From contig NC_014168.1 in assembly GCF_000092825.1 (NCBI RefSeq), forward strand, positions 3,091,946 through 3,155,945: a stretch of 64,000 nucleotides of DNA, in the 5' to 3' direction. Made by a program: the position numbers and the translations under genes. Within the stretch, counting starts at the first letter, position 1; each line of letters begins with the position of its first letter. The notes beneath the pieces are model-generated. The model searched no databases. It saw nothing but the letters and a program-made list of their open reading frames with translations, and had not been told where the DNA came from. Shown one piece after another: positions 8,966 to 18,067 of this stretch. The DNA comes from Segniliparus rotundus DSM 44985. GTDB taxonomy: Bacteria > Actinomycetota > Actinomycetes > Mycobacteriales > Mycobacteriaceae.

Positions 8966-9217
8966 ATGGCAACACCTGTGGCAATCGATGACTGGCTCAC
9001 GACGAAGATCGCCGGATACTTGTCGATGCCGCCCGATCACGTCGACCGGGACCGGAGTCTGGCCGACTACGGCCTGGGCTCGGTCCACGCGATGACCCTG
9101 TGCGGCGAGATCGAAGACGCCTTCGGCGTCGAGGTCGAGTCCACTCTGGCATGGGACTACCCGACGGTGAACGCTCTGTCGGAATATCTCGGCGCACTTG
9201 CGGCCTCGGAGGTGTGA
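8966..9217 (+). CDS. Acyl carrier protein (starter-unit ACP)
   Basis: A free-standing 83-residue carrier protein. DYGLGSVHAMTLCGEIEDAF is a carrier-domain motif, with the Ser of GLGSV as phosphopantetheine site. The sequence GAGGAAGAAGAC gives a ribosome site for the ATG. It lies between the FAAL and the PKS, the usual place for the carrier that receives acyl-AMP and hands the acyl chain to the ketosynthase. The PPTase encoded at 16315 could activate it. Confidence 0.9.
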   Translation: MATPVAIDDWLTTKIAGYLSMPPDHVDRDRSLADYGLGSVHAMTLCGEIEDAFGVEVESTLAWDYPTVNALSEYLGALAASEV

Positions 9218-9223
9218 TCGGAG

Positions 9224-12200
9224 ATGGAAATAGATGTCGCAGGCATGGCGTGCCGCTTTCCTGGGGCGCCGGACCTCGGCGGGTTCTGGGATCTGTTGCT
9301 CCAATCCCGGCACTCGACTCGCGAAATCCCGGAGAACCGCTGGCGGTCAGACGAATACTTCTCCCCAGGCCCCGTGCGCCCAGGGCGCTCCAACACCAGG
9401 CACGCGTCGTTCATCGACGACCCTGAACAGTTCGACTTCGGTTTCTTCGGCATTGCTCCCAATGAGGCGGCCGCTTCGGACATCCAGCAACGGCTCGTTC
9501 TGCAAACGGCCTACCACGCGCTGGAAGACGCCGGGATCGACCCACGCGAACTGCGCGGTTCGGACACCGGGGTGTTCGTCGGCGTGATGGCGAGCGACTG
9601 GGGCGCGCTGCACCTGGCCGATTACGCGGGCATGACCCCCCAACGCGGGGTCGGCAACGGGCTGAGCATGATCGCGAACCGTGTTTCCTATTCTTTGGAC
9701 TTGGCCGGGCCGAGCCTGTCGGTGGACACCGCGTGCTCGTCGTCGCTGACTGCTGTGCATCTGGCCGCCAACGCCCTGCGAGGCGGCGAATGCGGCATCG
9801 CGATCGCGGCCGGAGTGAACCTGATGCTCACCCCCTCGTTGTCGATCTTCTACGCACAAGCGGGCCTTTCCGCCCCGGACGGGCGGTGCAGGCCCTTCGC
9901 GCAATCCGCCAATGGCATCGGGCGCAGCGAAGGCGTCGGGGCGGTGGTCCTGCGCCGCGCTGAGGACCGTCCGGACAACGCCCCCTCGCCGTACGCGGCG
10001 ATCCACGGCAGCTTCGTCGGGCAGGACGGACGCAGCAACGGCATCACCGCGCCCAGCAGGCGCGGGCAAGAACGAGTGATCCGCTGCGCGCTGCGCAGCG
10101 CGCAGCGCTCCGGCTCTGAAATCGACTTCGTCGAGGCCCACGGCACGGGCACTGTCCTCGGTGACATGATCGAAGCACAGGCGCTCGGCACGACGTGCGG
10201 CGATCGCGCGCACCGCCCGGCACTGGTGATGGGCTCGGTCAAAGGGAACATCGGCCACGCGGAGGGCGCGGCGGGGATCGCCGGATTCATCAAAGCGTGC
10301 TTGTCCGTGCATCACCGAACGGTCCCGGCAAGCCTGTTCGCCCAGGATGAGAACCCAGCCCTCACATTGGGACAGCGGGGCATCCGACTTGCCAAATCCG
10401 CCGAGAAACTGCCCCAAGGGCAAGTGTTCGCAGGCGTGAGCAGTTTCGGCATGGGCGGCACCAACGCGCATGTGGTGATCGGCTCGACGCCGCGGCGGCG
10501 CCGTCCGACCCGCCCAGGCGGCGTGGGAGTGCTCACAGTCTCTGCGAACAACACCGCCGCGCTGCGGCGCAATCTGCGCGATGTGACGGAGAAGTTCGGC
10601 GAGACGGATCACTGGGCACGGTACTGCTATTCGACGAACCAGGTGAAGTCCGGCGGCCAGCGCCGAATCGCCCTTGTCGCCCGCGACGGCGCGGACCTGG
10701 AGAAAGAAGCCCTGGTGGCCGAGCACAGGCTCACCCAGCAGGCAGAATTGCCATCGCGGGGCAGACGACCGCGAATCGCGTTCTTGTACACCGGCCAGGG
10801 AGCGCAGTACCGGTCTATGGCCCTGGCGGCGCGTGACGACCATCCAGGCTTCGCGGCCGCCCTGGAAGCGGCCGACGCTCTTGTTCGCCCGTCGTTCGGG
10901 GGATCGGTCATGCAGGCGATCGAGCGCGGCGAAGACCATCGGGGGCGCCCCCTGGACGACACGGCAGTGGCCCAGCCCGCCCTGTTCGCCGTGCAATACG
11001 CGCTGACACAAGCGCTCGCAGAACACGGGGTCCGCCCTCACGTCGTGCTCGGCCACAGCGTCGGCGAAATTGCGGGATGTGTGGCGGCGGGTGTGCTCAC
11101 CGCCGCCGACGCGGGGGCTCTCGCCGTCGAGCGGGGCGCGTTGATGGGGGCGCTCCCTGCGGGCGGCGCGATGTTAGCCGCTCGGCTTTCAGCGCACGAC
11201 GCCCGCCACATCATCAGCGGCGAGGTGGCTTTGGCGGCTGTGAACGGAGCGACCAGCGTCGTGTTCTCCGGTCCCGCCGAACAAATCCGACGAATAGCGG
11301 CACAGCTGGCGGAAAGGGGCACGCGCACCCGAGCGCTGCGCGTCTCCCACGCCTTCCACTCGCCCGCGATGACCGCAGCGGCGGACCCGTTGGCAGCAGC
11401 CGCGCCCACGCCAGCGACGGAAGGGAACGGCGTGGCGATGATTTCCTCAGTGACCGGCGAGGCCCTGAAGCCCGGATCTGTGGACGGCGAGTACTGGCGG
11501 AACCAGCTGCTCGCCACGGTGGAGTTTGACGCGGCGCTGCGCTCGCTCGCCGAAACGAAGCCCACGCATGTGGTCGAGATCGGGCCGCAAGCGGTTCTGC
11601 TCGGACTGTTGCACGCCTCCGGCCTGCTGTCGGACAGCGTGCGGACCGCTCCTATCCCGCGCGACGGCGCGAGTGGGCTCGAATTCGCCGACGCTCTCGC
11701 GCAGCTGTGGCAATCCGGGGCAGATGTGCGATGGTCGCCGCTGTATCAGGAGCGCGACCGCGTCATCACCAGGCTCCCCTCGTACGTCTTCGCTGATGAA
11801 GAGCGGTTCTTCGCTTCTGCGGCGACCGTGGGCCCGACGCGGGCCGCCGCAGCGACCCGGTCCGACAAGGAGAGCGTCCCCGACCTCTCGCAAGCCGACG
11901 CCCAACTCGAAGCGGTCCTCGCCGCCGACGCCCCCGAACCCGGCGGCACATCGGACAGGTCGCGGGGCATGAGCGCCGACACCGTCCACAGCGCCGTGAT
12001 CCGAGTCCTGGCCACAGTCGGCGGACACCGGGAAGAGGTGCTGCGCCCGACAGCGGACCTGCGCGAAGACCTGGGCTTCGACTCTGTGCAAGCGATGCAG
12101 TTCGCGGATCGGATCGCATCGGAAGTGGACATGCCGCAACAGCTCGATCCGACTGCGTTCGGAGAGGACCTGGTCACTGTCGCCGACCTGACCCGGCTCG

Positions 12201-12253
12201 TCGTCGCCCGCGCGGGTTTGGACCGGCTGTCGAACAATGCCGCGCAACGATAG
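9224..12253 (+). CDS. Single-module polyketide synthase, KS-AT-ACP
   Basis: A 1009-residue type I PKS. The ketosynthase (about 1-420) has the full triad: Cys171 in DTACSSS, His306 in EAHGTGT, His345 in KGNIGHAEGAAG. The acyltransferase (about 515-800) has GQGAQ, the nucleophile Ser612 in GHSVGE, and HAFH at 709-712, the marker for malonyl-CoA. The C-terminal ACP has Ser954 in DLGFDSVQ. There is no KR, DH, ER or TE, so one round would leave a beta-ketoacyl-ACP. That is the substrate required by a tetronate-forming KAS III. It follows the ACP by six bases. A single extension is inferred, not shown. Confidence 0.93.
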   Translation: MEIDVAGMACRFPGAPDLGGFWDLLLQSRHSTREIPENRWRSDEYFSPGPVRPGRSNTRHASFIDDPEQFDFGFFGIAPNEAAASDIQQRLVLQTAYHALEDAGIDPRELRGSDTGVFVGVMASDWGALHLADYAGMTPQRGVGNGLSMIANRVSYSLDLAGPSLSVDTACSSSLTAVHLAANALRGGECGIAIAAGVNLMLTPSLSIFYAQAGLSAPDGRCRPFAQSANGIGRSEGVGAVVLRRAEDRPDNAPSPYAAIHGSFVGQDGRSNGITAPSRRGQERVIRCALRSAQRSGSEIDFVEAHGTGTVLGDMIEAQALGTTCGDRAHRPALVMGSVKGNIGHAEGAAGIAGFIKACLSVHHRTVPASLFAQDENPALTLGQRGIRLAKSAEKLPQGQVFAGVSSFGMGGTNAHVVIGSTPRRRRPTRPGGVGVLTVSANNTAALRRNLRDVTEKFGETDHWARYCYSTNQVKSGGQRRIALVARDGADLEKEALVAEHRLTQQAELPSRGRRPRIAFLYTGQGAQYRSMALAARDDHPGFAAALEAADALVRPSFGGSVMQAIERGEDHRGRPLDDTAVAQPALFAVQYALTQALAEHGVRPHVVLGHSVGEIAGCVAAGVLTAADAGALAVERGALMGALPAGGAMLAARLSAHDARHIISGEVALAAVNGATSVVFSGPAEQIRRIAAQLAERGTRTRALRVSHAFHSPAMTAAADPLAAAAPTPATEGNGVAMISSVTGEALKPGSVDGEYWRNQLLATVEFDAALRSLAETKPTHVVEIGPQAVLLGLLHASGLLSDSVRTAPIPRDGASGLEFADALAQLWQSGADVRWSPLYQERDRVITRLPSYVFADEERFFASAATVGPTRAAAATRSDKESVPDLSQADAQLEAVLAADAPEPGGTSDRSRGMSADTVHSAVIRVLATVGGHREEVLRPTADLREDLGFDSVQAMQFADRIASEVDMPQQLDPTAFGEDLVTVADLTRLVVARAGLDRLSNNAAQR

Positions 12254-12278
12254 CGCCCCACGCTGGAAAAGAGGAATC

Positions 12279-13301
12279 ATGGCCCAGACGCACATCTTGA
12301 GCATCGGCACCGCGTTGCCCGGCCCGCCCATTGACAACCCCGCCCTGTGCAAGCGGATCGGCGCGCAACCAGAATGGATCGACCTGTTCGTCGGCACCCG
12401 CACCCGGCATTTCTCCGTTGACTTCGAAACCGGCGAGCAAACCCACACACTCGCCGACCTCGCCGCCTCGGCTGCGCGCCAGGCCTTGACGCGGGCAGAC
12501 GTCGACCCTGGCGAGGTGGGGTTCTTGGTCTTGGGCACCGCAACGCCCGACTATTTGATGCCCACCACCGCGAATCTGGTCGCAGACACTCTCGGACTGA
12601 ACCAAATCCCTACTTTTCAGCTGCAATCGGGCTGCTCCGGAGCCATAGCCGCGTTCGAGGTCGGCGCGCGGATGCTCGACGAGGACCGGCGGATCGGGCT
12701 TGTGCTCGGCGGCGACCGATGCTTCAAACACCTGCCGCTCGACCGCGACACGAGTTCGGCGATGTCCCCTTCCGAGCTCATCAATTTCGTGCTGTTCGGC
12801 GACGGCGCGGGCGCGGCGGTCCTTTCGCTCGACCCCGACGGAGCACAGCTGCAGATCACCTCGTTGATAAACCAGTTCCGAGGGCTCGGGCGGGAGCGAG
12901 GACAACTTGTCAACTGGTTCGGCACCGCTGACCGGCACCTGGACCTCCCCGGCCTCCAAGAAGACTACAAAGCGATCGAGAAATGGGTTCCCGAACTGTC
13001 CAAGGAAGTCTTGTCCGCGCTGTTGCAGACGGCGGGCGTCGCACGGGAAGACCTCGACTTCCTCCTGCCGCCGCAACTGAGCGGCCGGATGACCGAGCGC
13101 ATTGTGCAACATATGGGTCCCGCTGCGAACTGCAAGGAGATCTCCGTGGTCGCGGACACCGGGAACACCAGCAACGCCTTGCCCTTCCTCCAACTCGACG
13201 AGCTGGTTCAGACCATCCGGCCCGGCGAGAACGCGGCAGTCGTCGCGATCGAATCCAGCAAATGGATCGAAGGCGGCATGATGGTGGAGGCAGTGGCATG
13301 A
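12279..13301 (+). CDS. KAS III-like tetronate-forming condensing enzyme
   Basis: A 340-residue thiolase-fold enzyme; the ATG at 12279 has GAGG four bases upstream. The nucleophile Cys119 lies in LQSGCSGA and the conserved Asn in GNTSN (295-299). At the place of the FabH His-Gln-Ala-Asn motif it reads PPQLS (264-268), so the usual His is Pro. In known tetronate pathways (RK-682, agglomerin) a KAS III-like enzyme joins a beta-ketoacyl thioester and glyceryl-ACP, making both the C-C and C-O bonds of the ring. The neighbours (FkbH, ACP, E2-type acyltransferase, hydrolase) match that cassette. Its 3' end overlaps the FkbH start by four bases. Confidence 0.87.
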   Translation: MAQTHILSIGTALPGPPIDNPALCKRIGAQPEWIDLFVGTRTRHFSVDFETGEQTHTLADLAASAARQALTRADVDPGEVGFLVLGTATPDYLMPTTANLVADTLGLNQIPTFQLQSGCSGAIAAFEVGARMLDEDRRIGLVLGGDRCFKHLPLDRDTSSAMSPSELINFVLFGDGAGAAVLSLDPDGAQLQITSLINQFRGLGRERGQLVNWFGTADRHLDLPGLQEDYKAIEKWVPELSKEVLSALLQTAGVAREDLDFLLPPQLSGRMTERIVQHMGPAANCKEISVVADTGNTSNALPFLQLDELVQTIRPGENAAVVAIESSKWIEGGMMVEAVA

Positions 13302-15199
13302 CCGTCGAGCCCGACACGACAGCCCGCGCGTTGTGGAATTCGCCCCCGATCGAAGGCCGCCAGGCGTTGGCGGTCCGTTTCACCGATGTCGTCACCGCAC
13401 TTTCGGAGGCGGACGACAGAGCGGTGACAAGGACCGGAGCCGTGCTCAAACATATCGAGACCGCCGATGTGCCCCCAAGCGTCCCCACAGCGCGCATCGC
13501 GGTGCTCGGCACATCGACCTTAGGCCCCTTGCACGCGCCTCTTTTGGGGGCGCTCGCCGCTCGGGGCATCGCGGCGCGCGCCGAGTTCGGCGACTTCGAT
13601 CGTCTGATCGCCGAGCTTTTCGACCCCAGCACGCCCGCGCTGGCACATGACCCGACTGCGGTCGTGCTCCTGCCCGACGGCGAAGCAGTTTTCCGCCGCG
13701 TCGCCGTGCCGTTCACTGCGGCTTCGGCGGCGAGCGCCGTCGAAAGTTTCGTCAACGATCTCATCTCGGCGATTCGGGCTTTCCGCGCGCGCTCAGCCGC
13801 TCCAGTCGTGGTGCCGACGCTGCTGTTATCGCCGGAGCGGTCGTCGCTCCTGCTCGACCTTCCCTCCCGCGCTCAGCTCGCTGCCGCGTGGAACCGTGCG
13901 AATCTGCGCCTGCTCGAACTCGGGGAAGAGATCCCCGGAGTGATCCCGGTCGACATGAACCAGCTGGCCGCGCATGCTGCCGGACCTGCGAGAGATCCCC
14001 GGCTCGCCGCGTACGCGCAGGCACAGTTCACCGAGCCTGTGCTCCTCGGCTACGCGCGGCAAACAGCCGCAGCGGTCGCCGCGCTTCTGGGGCGCACCTG
14101 CAAGTGCTTGGTCCTGGACCTGGACGGGACGATGTGGGGCGGCGTCCTGGCGGACGACGGCCCGCTCGGAGTCGTCAGCGGCGAAGGCCGTGTCGGGGAA
14201 GCCTTCGCAGAGGTGCACGACGTCGCGCGCCAGCTCTCGTCGCAGGGCGTGGTGCTCGCTGTCGCGTCCAAGAACGACGACGAAGCAGCGCGGGCGGCGT
14301 TGACCGAGCACCCCGGCGTGCGACTGAACGTGGCGGACTTCGCGGTGATCGCCGCGAACTGGGACCCGAAGCCTGGCAACGTGGCTGGGATCGCGGAAAC
14401 CTTGAACATCGGGCTGGACTCGCTGGTCTTCCTCGACGACAATCCGTCCGAGCGGGGCGCTGTGCGCGCCGCCTTACCGCAGGTGCGCACGATCGCGGCG
14501 AACGCAGACGACCCCTCCTTGTCCGCGCCCGCGCTCTTACGGGACGGCGTGTTCACCTCCTTGCGGATCACCGACGAGGACCGGCTGCGGCCGCAGATGT
14601 ACCGCGCGGAAACCGAGCGGGCGAGCTTTCGCCAATCAGTCGGAGCCGTCGAGGACTATCTCGCCGGGCTGGAGACAGAAGTGACCATCGCAGCGGCCGG
14701 CGAACAGGACGTCGTCCGGCTCTCGCAACTCACACTGCGCACCAACCAATACAATCTGACCACGGCCCGGTTGGACCCGGACGCGGTGCGGTCCGTGCTG
14801 CGACGGCCGCAGTCCATCGTGAAGACAGTCCGCTGCCACGACAAATTCGGCGACCACGGGCTCGTCGGCGCCTTGTTCGCGCAGATCGACGGGGACCGGC
14901 TGGAAATCATGCATTTCGCTATGTCCTGCCGGGTGCTCGGGCGGGGCGTCGAAGCGGCGGCGTTGCGCGCGGTGCTGGACGAAGGAGCCGACCGGGGCGC
15001 GCGCGACGCGGTCGGCTCCTTCGTCAGGAGCGCGAAGAACGGGCGGGCGGCCGATTTTTTCCGCCAATCCGACTTCATGCCTGACGGAGCCGACACCACG
15101 GACCAGATCGGGACTCGCACGACGTTCGTCCGCAGCCTCTCGACGCTTCCCGAACCCCCGCAACACCTCACCGTCACGATTATGAAGGAGAAACCTTGA
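13298..15199 (+). CDS. FkbH-like HAD enzyme: D-glyceryl-S-ACP synthase
   Basis: A 633-residue FkbH-family protein. Residues 1-260 form an N-terminal helical and Rossmann-like region. Next comes the HAD phosphatase-like core with DLDGTMWGG (274-282), VASKNDD and FLDDNPSER. The C-terminal third is GNAT-like (LSQLTLRTNQYNLTT). FkbH proteins dephosphorylate 1,3-bisphosphoglycerate and attach the glyceryl unit to an ACP. Together with a KAS III-like enzyme this supplies the three-carbon unit of tetronate rings. Start ATG 13298 overlaps the KAS III stop; its stop overlaps the TTG start of the next ACP (TTGA), so the three genes are translationally coupled. Confidence 0.9.
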   Translation: MTVEPDTTARALWNSPPIEGRQALAVRFTDVVTALSEADDRAVTRTGAVLKHIETADVPPSVPTARIAVLGTSTLGPLHAPLLGALAARGIAARAEFGDFDRLIAELFDPSTPALAHDPTAVVLLPDGEAVFRRVAVPFTAASAASAVESFVNDLISAIRAFRARSAAPVVVPTLLLSPERSSLLLDLPSRAQLAAAWNRANLRLLELGEEIPGVIPVDMNQLAAHAAGPARDPRLAAYAQAQFTEPVLLGYARQTAAAVAALLGRTCKCLVLDLDGTMWGGVLADDGPLGVVSGEGRVGEAFAEVHDVARQLSSQGVVLAVASKNDDEAARAALTEHPGVRLNVADFAVIAANWDPKPGNVAGIAETLNIGLDSLVFLDDNPSERGAVRAALPQVRTIAANADDPSLSAPALLRDGVFTSLRITDEDRLRPQMYRAETERASFRQSVGAVEDYLAGLETEVTIAAAGEQDVVRLSQLTLRTNQYNLTTARLDPDAVRSVLRRPQSIVKTVRCHDKFGDHGLVGALFAQIDGDRLEIMHFAMSCRVLGRGVEAAALRAVLDEGADRGARDAVGSFVRSAKNGRAADFFRQSDFMPDGADTTDQIGTRTTFVRSLSTLPEPPQHLTVTIMKEKP

Positions 15200-15417
15200 A
15201 CCCCGCCGAGTTCCACGAATTGGTGGTCGACGAGACCAGTCTCGCCATCGCGGTCGACGACCTCAAAACCCCGCTCGACGAGCTGCCCGGATGGGACTCG
15301 GTGTACATGCTCAAACTCATCACCGCGATCGAGCAGCGCACCGGCAAGCCCGTCTCCGTCTCCGCGCTGTTGGACGCCAGAAGCCTGGACGACGTCCGAC
15401 AGGCTGTCGCCGCCTAA
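15196..15417 (+). CDS. Acyl carrier protein for the glyceryl unit
   Basis: A 73-residue ACP. LPGWDSVYMLKLITAIEQ has the carrier Ser in WDSV. It starts with TTG at 15196, overlapping the FkbH stop, with GAAGGAG five bases upstream. In tetronate clusters a dedicated small ACP directly follows or precedes the FkbH gene and holds the glyceryl thioester, which matches this arrangement. Confidence 0.88.
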   Translation: MNPAEFHELVVDETSLAIAVDDLKTPLDELPGWDSVYMLKLITAIEQRTGKPVSVSALLDARSLDDVRQAVAA

Positions 15418-15547
15418 TGGGCGCCCCGAGCGGTTTGCCTGTCCACGCCGACCACAACTGGCATGCACTGCCTGTTTTTTCGCGGGACCGGGCCGCGCGG
15501 CTGACCCGTTCCAAACAACCGAACGCACACCAGAAAGGACAAACCGC

Positions 15548-16318
15548 ATGACCCGGACCTTTGCGCCGATTCCCGCGCGGCGCAGGCACACTTTGGCATT
15601 CTTGCGGTCCATCCGTTCCGCCGCGCCGGTGTACCTGGACACAGACGTGGATGTTTCCGCGTTGGTCGCGCACCGCGCCTCGTCCTCCAAGCGCTACTCC
15701 TACGTGACCTACGTGTTGGCGGCGCTCGGCGAGACGCTGCGCAAGCACCCGGAAGCCAATGTCTGCGTCGGCGGGCCGTGGTTCGCCCCGAAGCTCGCCA
15801 AACAGACGGCTGTCGACGTCAAACTCGCGTTGGACAAGACCGACGAGGGGGTGCGCCACGTCGCCTCAGCGGTGATCGCCGACGTTGCCGCGCTCCGGCT
15901 GGAGGAGATCCAGGACGAAGTGGACCGCTTGCGGGACACCCCGGCAGCGGAGCTCGAAGAATTGTCGGGCTCTCGGGCGTTGGACCGCTTGCCGCCCCTG
16001 CTGGGATCGGTGGCGTTCAGTTTTGCCACCCGACTGCCCACACGAGCAAGAGTGCTCGGCACGGTGGCGGTGAGCAGCCTGGGGCACGCGGACGTCCGAG
16101 GCTTTTACTCAGACGGCGGCACCGTGCTCACCATCGGCCTCGGCGCGATCCGGCATCGCCCGGTCAGCGTGCCGGACGGTCCGGGCAAGCACACCGTCGA
16201 GTCCCGCCCGGTGCTGCCGTTGAGCCTCACGTTCGATCATCGCGCCCTCGACGGCGCGGCGGCGGCAGAAGTGCTGAGCACCCTCGCCAAGACGCTTCGC
16301 GATGGAGCGGCGCGATGA
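15548..16318 (+). CDS. E2-type (2-oxoacid dehydrogenase catalytic fold) acyltransferase, tetronate O-acetyltransferase
   Basis: A 256-residue protein consisting only of the catalytic acyltransferase domain of dihydrolipoamide acyltransferases, without lipoyl or E1/E3-binding domains. The catalytic FDHRALDGA (His-x-x-x-Asp-Gly) is near the C-terminus, and VAVSSLGHADV and VLPLSLTFDH are typical of the fold. No E1 or E3 genes are near. In agglomerin-type clusters a stand-alone E2 homologue acetylates the primary hydroxyl of the tetronate, preparing elimination by an alpha/beta hydrolase. A ribosome site AGAAAGGAC precedes the ATG; the stop overlaps the PPTase start (ATGA). Confidence 0.85.
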   Translation: MTRTFAPIPARRRHTLAFLRSIRSAAPVYLDTDVDVSALVAHRASSSKRYSYVTYVLAALGETLRKHPEANVCVGGPWFAPKLAKQTAVDVKLALDKTDEGVRHVASAVIADVAALRLEEIQDEVDRLRDTPAAELEELSGSRALDRLPPLLGSVAFSFATRLPTRARVLGTVAVSSLGHADVRGFYSDGGTVLTIGLGAIRHRPVSVPDGPGKHTVESRPVLPLSLTFDHRALDGAAAAEVLSTLAKTLRDGAAR

Positions 16319-17019
16319 TCCAGTCCGTCACGACGCCAGACGAGCGCGCGGACCTCCCGAAGATCAGCGACGGCGTGTTCGTCGCTCGCGCGGATGTGGA
16401 GGACTGGGCCTTCGAGCCCGTCTCGCACCGCGCGATGGAGAGGCTGCTCGATTGCGATTACCCTCAGTGGCAGGCCGCCCGCTCCGACGAGTGGCGGGCC
16501 TGGTTCGCCGCGACCCGCCACTTCGCCAAGACGATGGTGGCCCGAGTGGCTGATGTGCACATCGACGACGTCGAGATGCGGCGAACAACGTTCCGGCGGC
16601 CCGAATTCGTGCTCCGGGGATCGGGCCGCCGACCGGTTGCGGACGCCAATCTCGCCCACACCCGCAGCACCGCCGTGATGGCGGTGAGCGTCCGCGGGCC
16701 CATCGGCGTGGACGTCGAAGCGGCGGACCGCAAGCTCGACAGCTCCGGCTTCGCGCAGGCTGTGTGCCATCCCGAAGAACTGCAGATCTACGAGCGGCTG
16801 GGTCCGCAAGCCCGGCAACAGATGCTCGTGCGGGTGTGGACCTGGAAAGAGGCCGCCACCAAAGCCATGGGCACAGGTCTGACGACACAGTTCGCGTCGT
16901 TGCGCGCCCACCTGGCCCTCGCGGAAGTCATCGATCCGCGCGGCGGGCGTTGGCGGGTGCACACACTGCGCGGGGGCGGCTACCAAGCGGCGGTCGCATC
17001 GGAGGCGCGGCATGCATGA
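16315..17019 (+). CDS. 4'-phosphopantetheinyl transferase
   Basis: A 234-residue Sfp/EntD-like PPTase. Metal- and CoA-binding motifs are visible: GPIGVDVEAADRK (the G-V-D-V-E motif) and VWTWKEAATKAMGTGL (the W-x-x-K-E-A motif). It moves phosphopantetheine from CoA to the Ser of carrier proteins; here the targets would be the two free ACPs and the PKS ACP. Start overlaps the acyltransferase stop, and its end overlaps the hydrolase start by eight bases. Having its own PPTase suggests the cluster can function as a self-sufficient unit. Confidence 0.9.
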   Translation: MIQSVTTPDERADLPKISDGVFVARADVEDWAFEPVSHRAMERLLDCDYPQWQAARSDEWRAWFAATRHFAKTMVARVADVHIDDVEMRRTTFRRPEFVLRGSGRRPVADANLAHTRSTAVMAVSVRGPIGVDVEAADRKLDSSGFAQAVCHPEELQIYERLGPQARQQMLVRVWTWKEAATKAMGTGLTTQFASLRAHLALAEVIDPRGGRWRVHTLRGGGYQAAVASEARHA

Positions 17020-18031
17020 GCTGGCCGAGCGGGCCGATCTGGTCCGGCTGCATTCCTTCGCCCAAGGGCTCTCCGCCGCAGAGACAACGAGAATCCTGAG
17101 CCGGATCGCCACCATCGACGACGGCCCCGCAGGATGGGCGACGGTGTGGTCGCAAGAAGGGTCGCGGTGCCTCTCCCGAGACGACAAAGCCGGAGCTATC
17201 GCGCGGTTCAACCTCGCGCGGTTCCCTTACCCGCACACCGACGACGGACACGCGGCGCTGCGCAAGTGCGTCGCGGTCGCGGGGGAGGCGGCCAGCGCTC
17301 AGGGCCTCTGCCGCATCGAGGCCGATGGGGCGCCGGCGTGGTATCAGCCCGCGCCCGGCGCAACATCTGGGCCGAATCTGCTGGTGCTCTGCGGCGGCAT
17401 CGTGAGCGTGAAAGAGCAATGGCTCTCGATGGCAGAGATCGGCCGTCGTTTGTCGATGGCGATTCTGCTCACCGAGCTGCCGGGCGTCGGCGAGAACACG
17501 AACCCTTACGCGGCGGACGCTCCGGCGCGGCTCAGCTCGCTGCTGGACGCCGTAGAGCGCCGCAACCGGTTCGGCGCAGCTTTCCTGTTGGCGATGAGCT
17601 TCGGCGGCACGGTCGCGTTGCAGGCGGCGGGCAGCGACCCCAGGATCGGCGAGGTGTTCTCGGTGGGTCCGCCGATCCGGCATTTCTTCACCGATCCGCT
17701 CTGGTGGGAGAGGACGCCGCAGACGACAAAAGACGCCCTTTCGGCCACCACGGGCAAGCCTGTCGCGGCATTGCCGGACTTTTTGCCCTCGCTGGCGCTC
17801 ACCGACGAGCAACTCAGGAGGATCCGCGTGCCGGTGACGGACATCGTGAGCCTGCGAGACGAGATCGTCCCCAGGAAAGACCCAGAGCTGCTGGAGTCCG
17901 CTGTGCCGACCGCCCGCACCATTGCCTTTGACGACGTGCATGGCTCGCCGGGCCATGTGCAGGACACCAAAGCCCATATCGCGGCGGCGCTCGCGGGCTT
18001 CGCCGCGCGGCACGCAGAGAGCGCCCTATGA
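17012..18031 (+). CDS. Alpha/beta hydrolase, predicted acetate-eliminating tetronate dehydratase
   Basis: A 339-residue FrsA/dienelactone-hydrolase-like protein. It has an N-terminal helical lid region (1-110), strand LLVLCGGIVSVKEQW with the oxyanion area, the nucleophile elbow LAMSFGGTVAL, and a late Asp/His region (SLRDEIVPRKD and DDVHGSPGHV). In agglomerin-type and spirotetronate clusters a protein of this kind works after the E2-type acetyltransferase, removing acetate to leave an exocyclic methylene on the ring. Position directly behind the acyltransferase and PPTase fits. The specific reaction is inference from gene neighbourhood. Confidence 0.78.
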   Translation: MHELAERADLVRLHSFAQGLSAAETTRILSRIATIDDGPAGWATVWSQEGSRCLSRDDKAGAIARFNLARFPYPHTDDGHAALRKCVAVAGEAASAQGLCRIEADGAPAWYQPAPGATSGPNLLVLCGGIVSVKEQWLSMAEIGRRLSMAILLTELPGVGENTNPYAADAPARLSSLLDAVERRNRFGAAFLLAMSFGGTVALQAAGSDPRIGEVFSVGPPIRHFFTDPLWWERTPQTTKDALSATTGKPVAALPDFLPSLALTDEQLRRIRVPVTDIVSLRDEIVPRKDPELLESAVPTARTIAFDDVHGSPGHVQDTKAHIAAALAGFAARHAESAL

Positions 18032-18067
18032 GCCGAGCGAGCACGCAGAGCTGAGAAAGAAACCGAC

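Noticed and set aside
12983-13297. Longer FkbH reading frame starting within the KAS III gene
   Set aside because: It would overlap KAS III by 300 bases with Arg-rich sequence; the ATG at 13298 gives the usual ATGA overlap.
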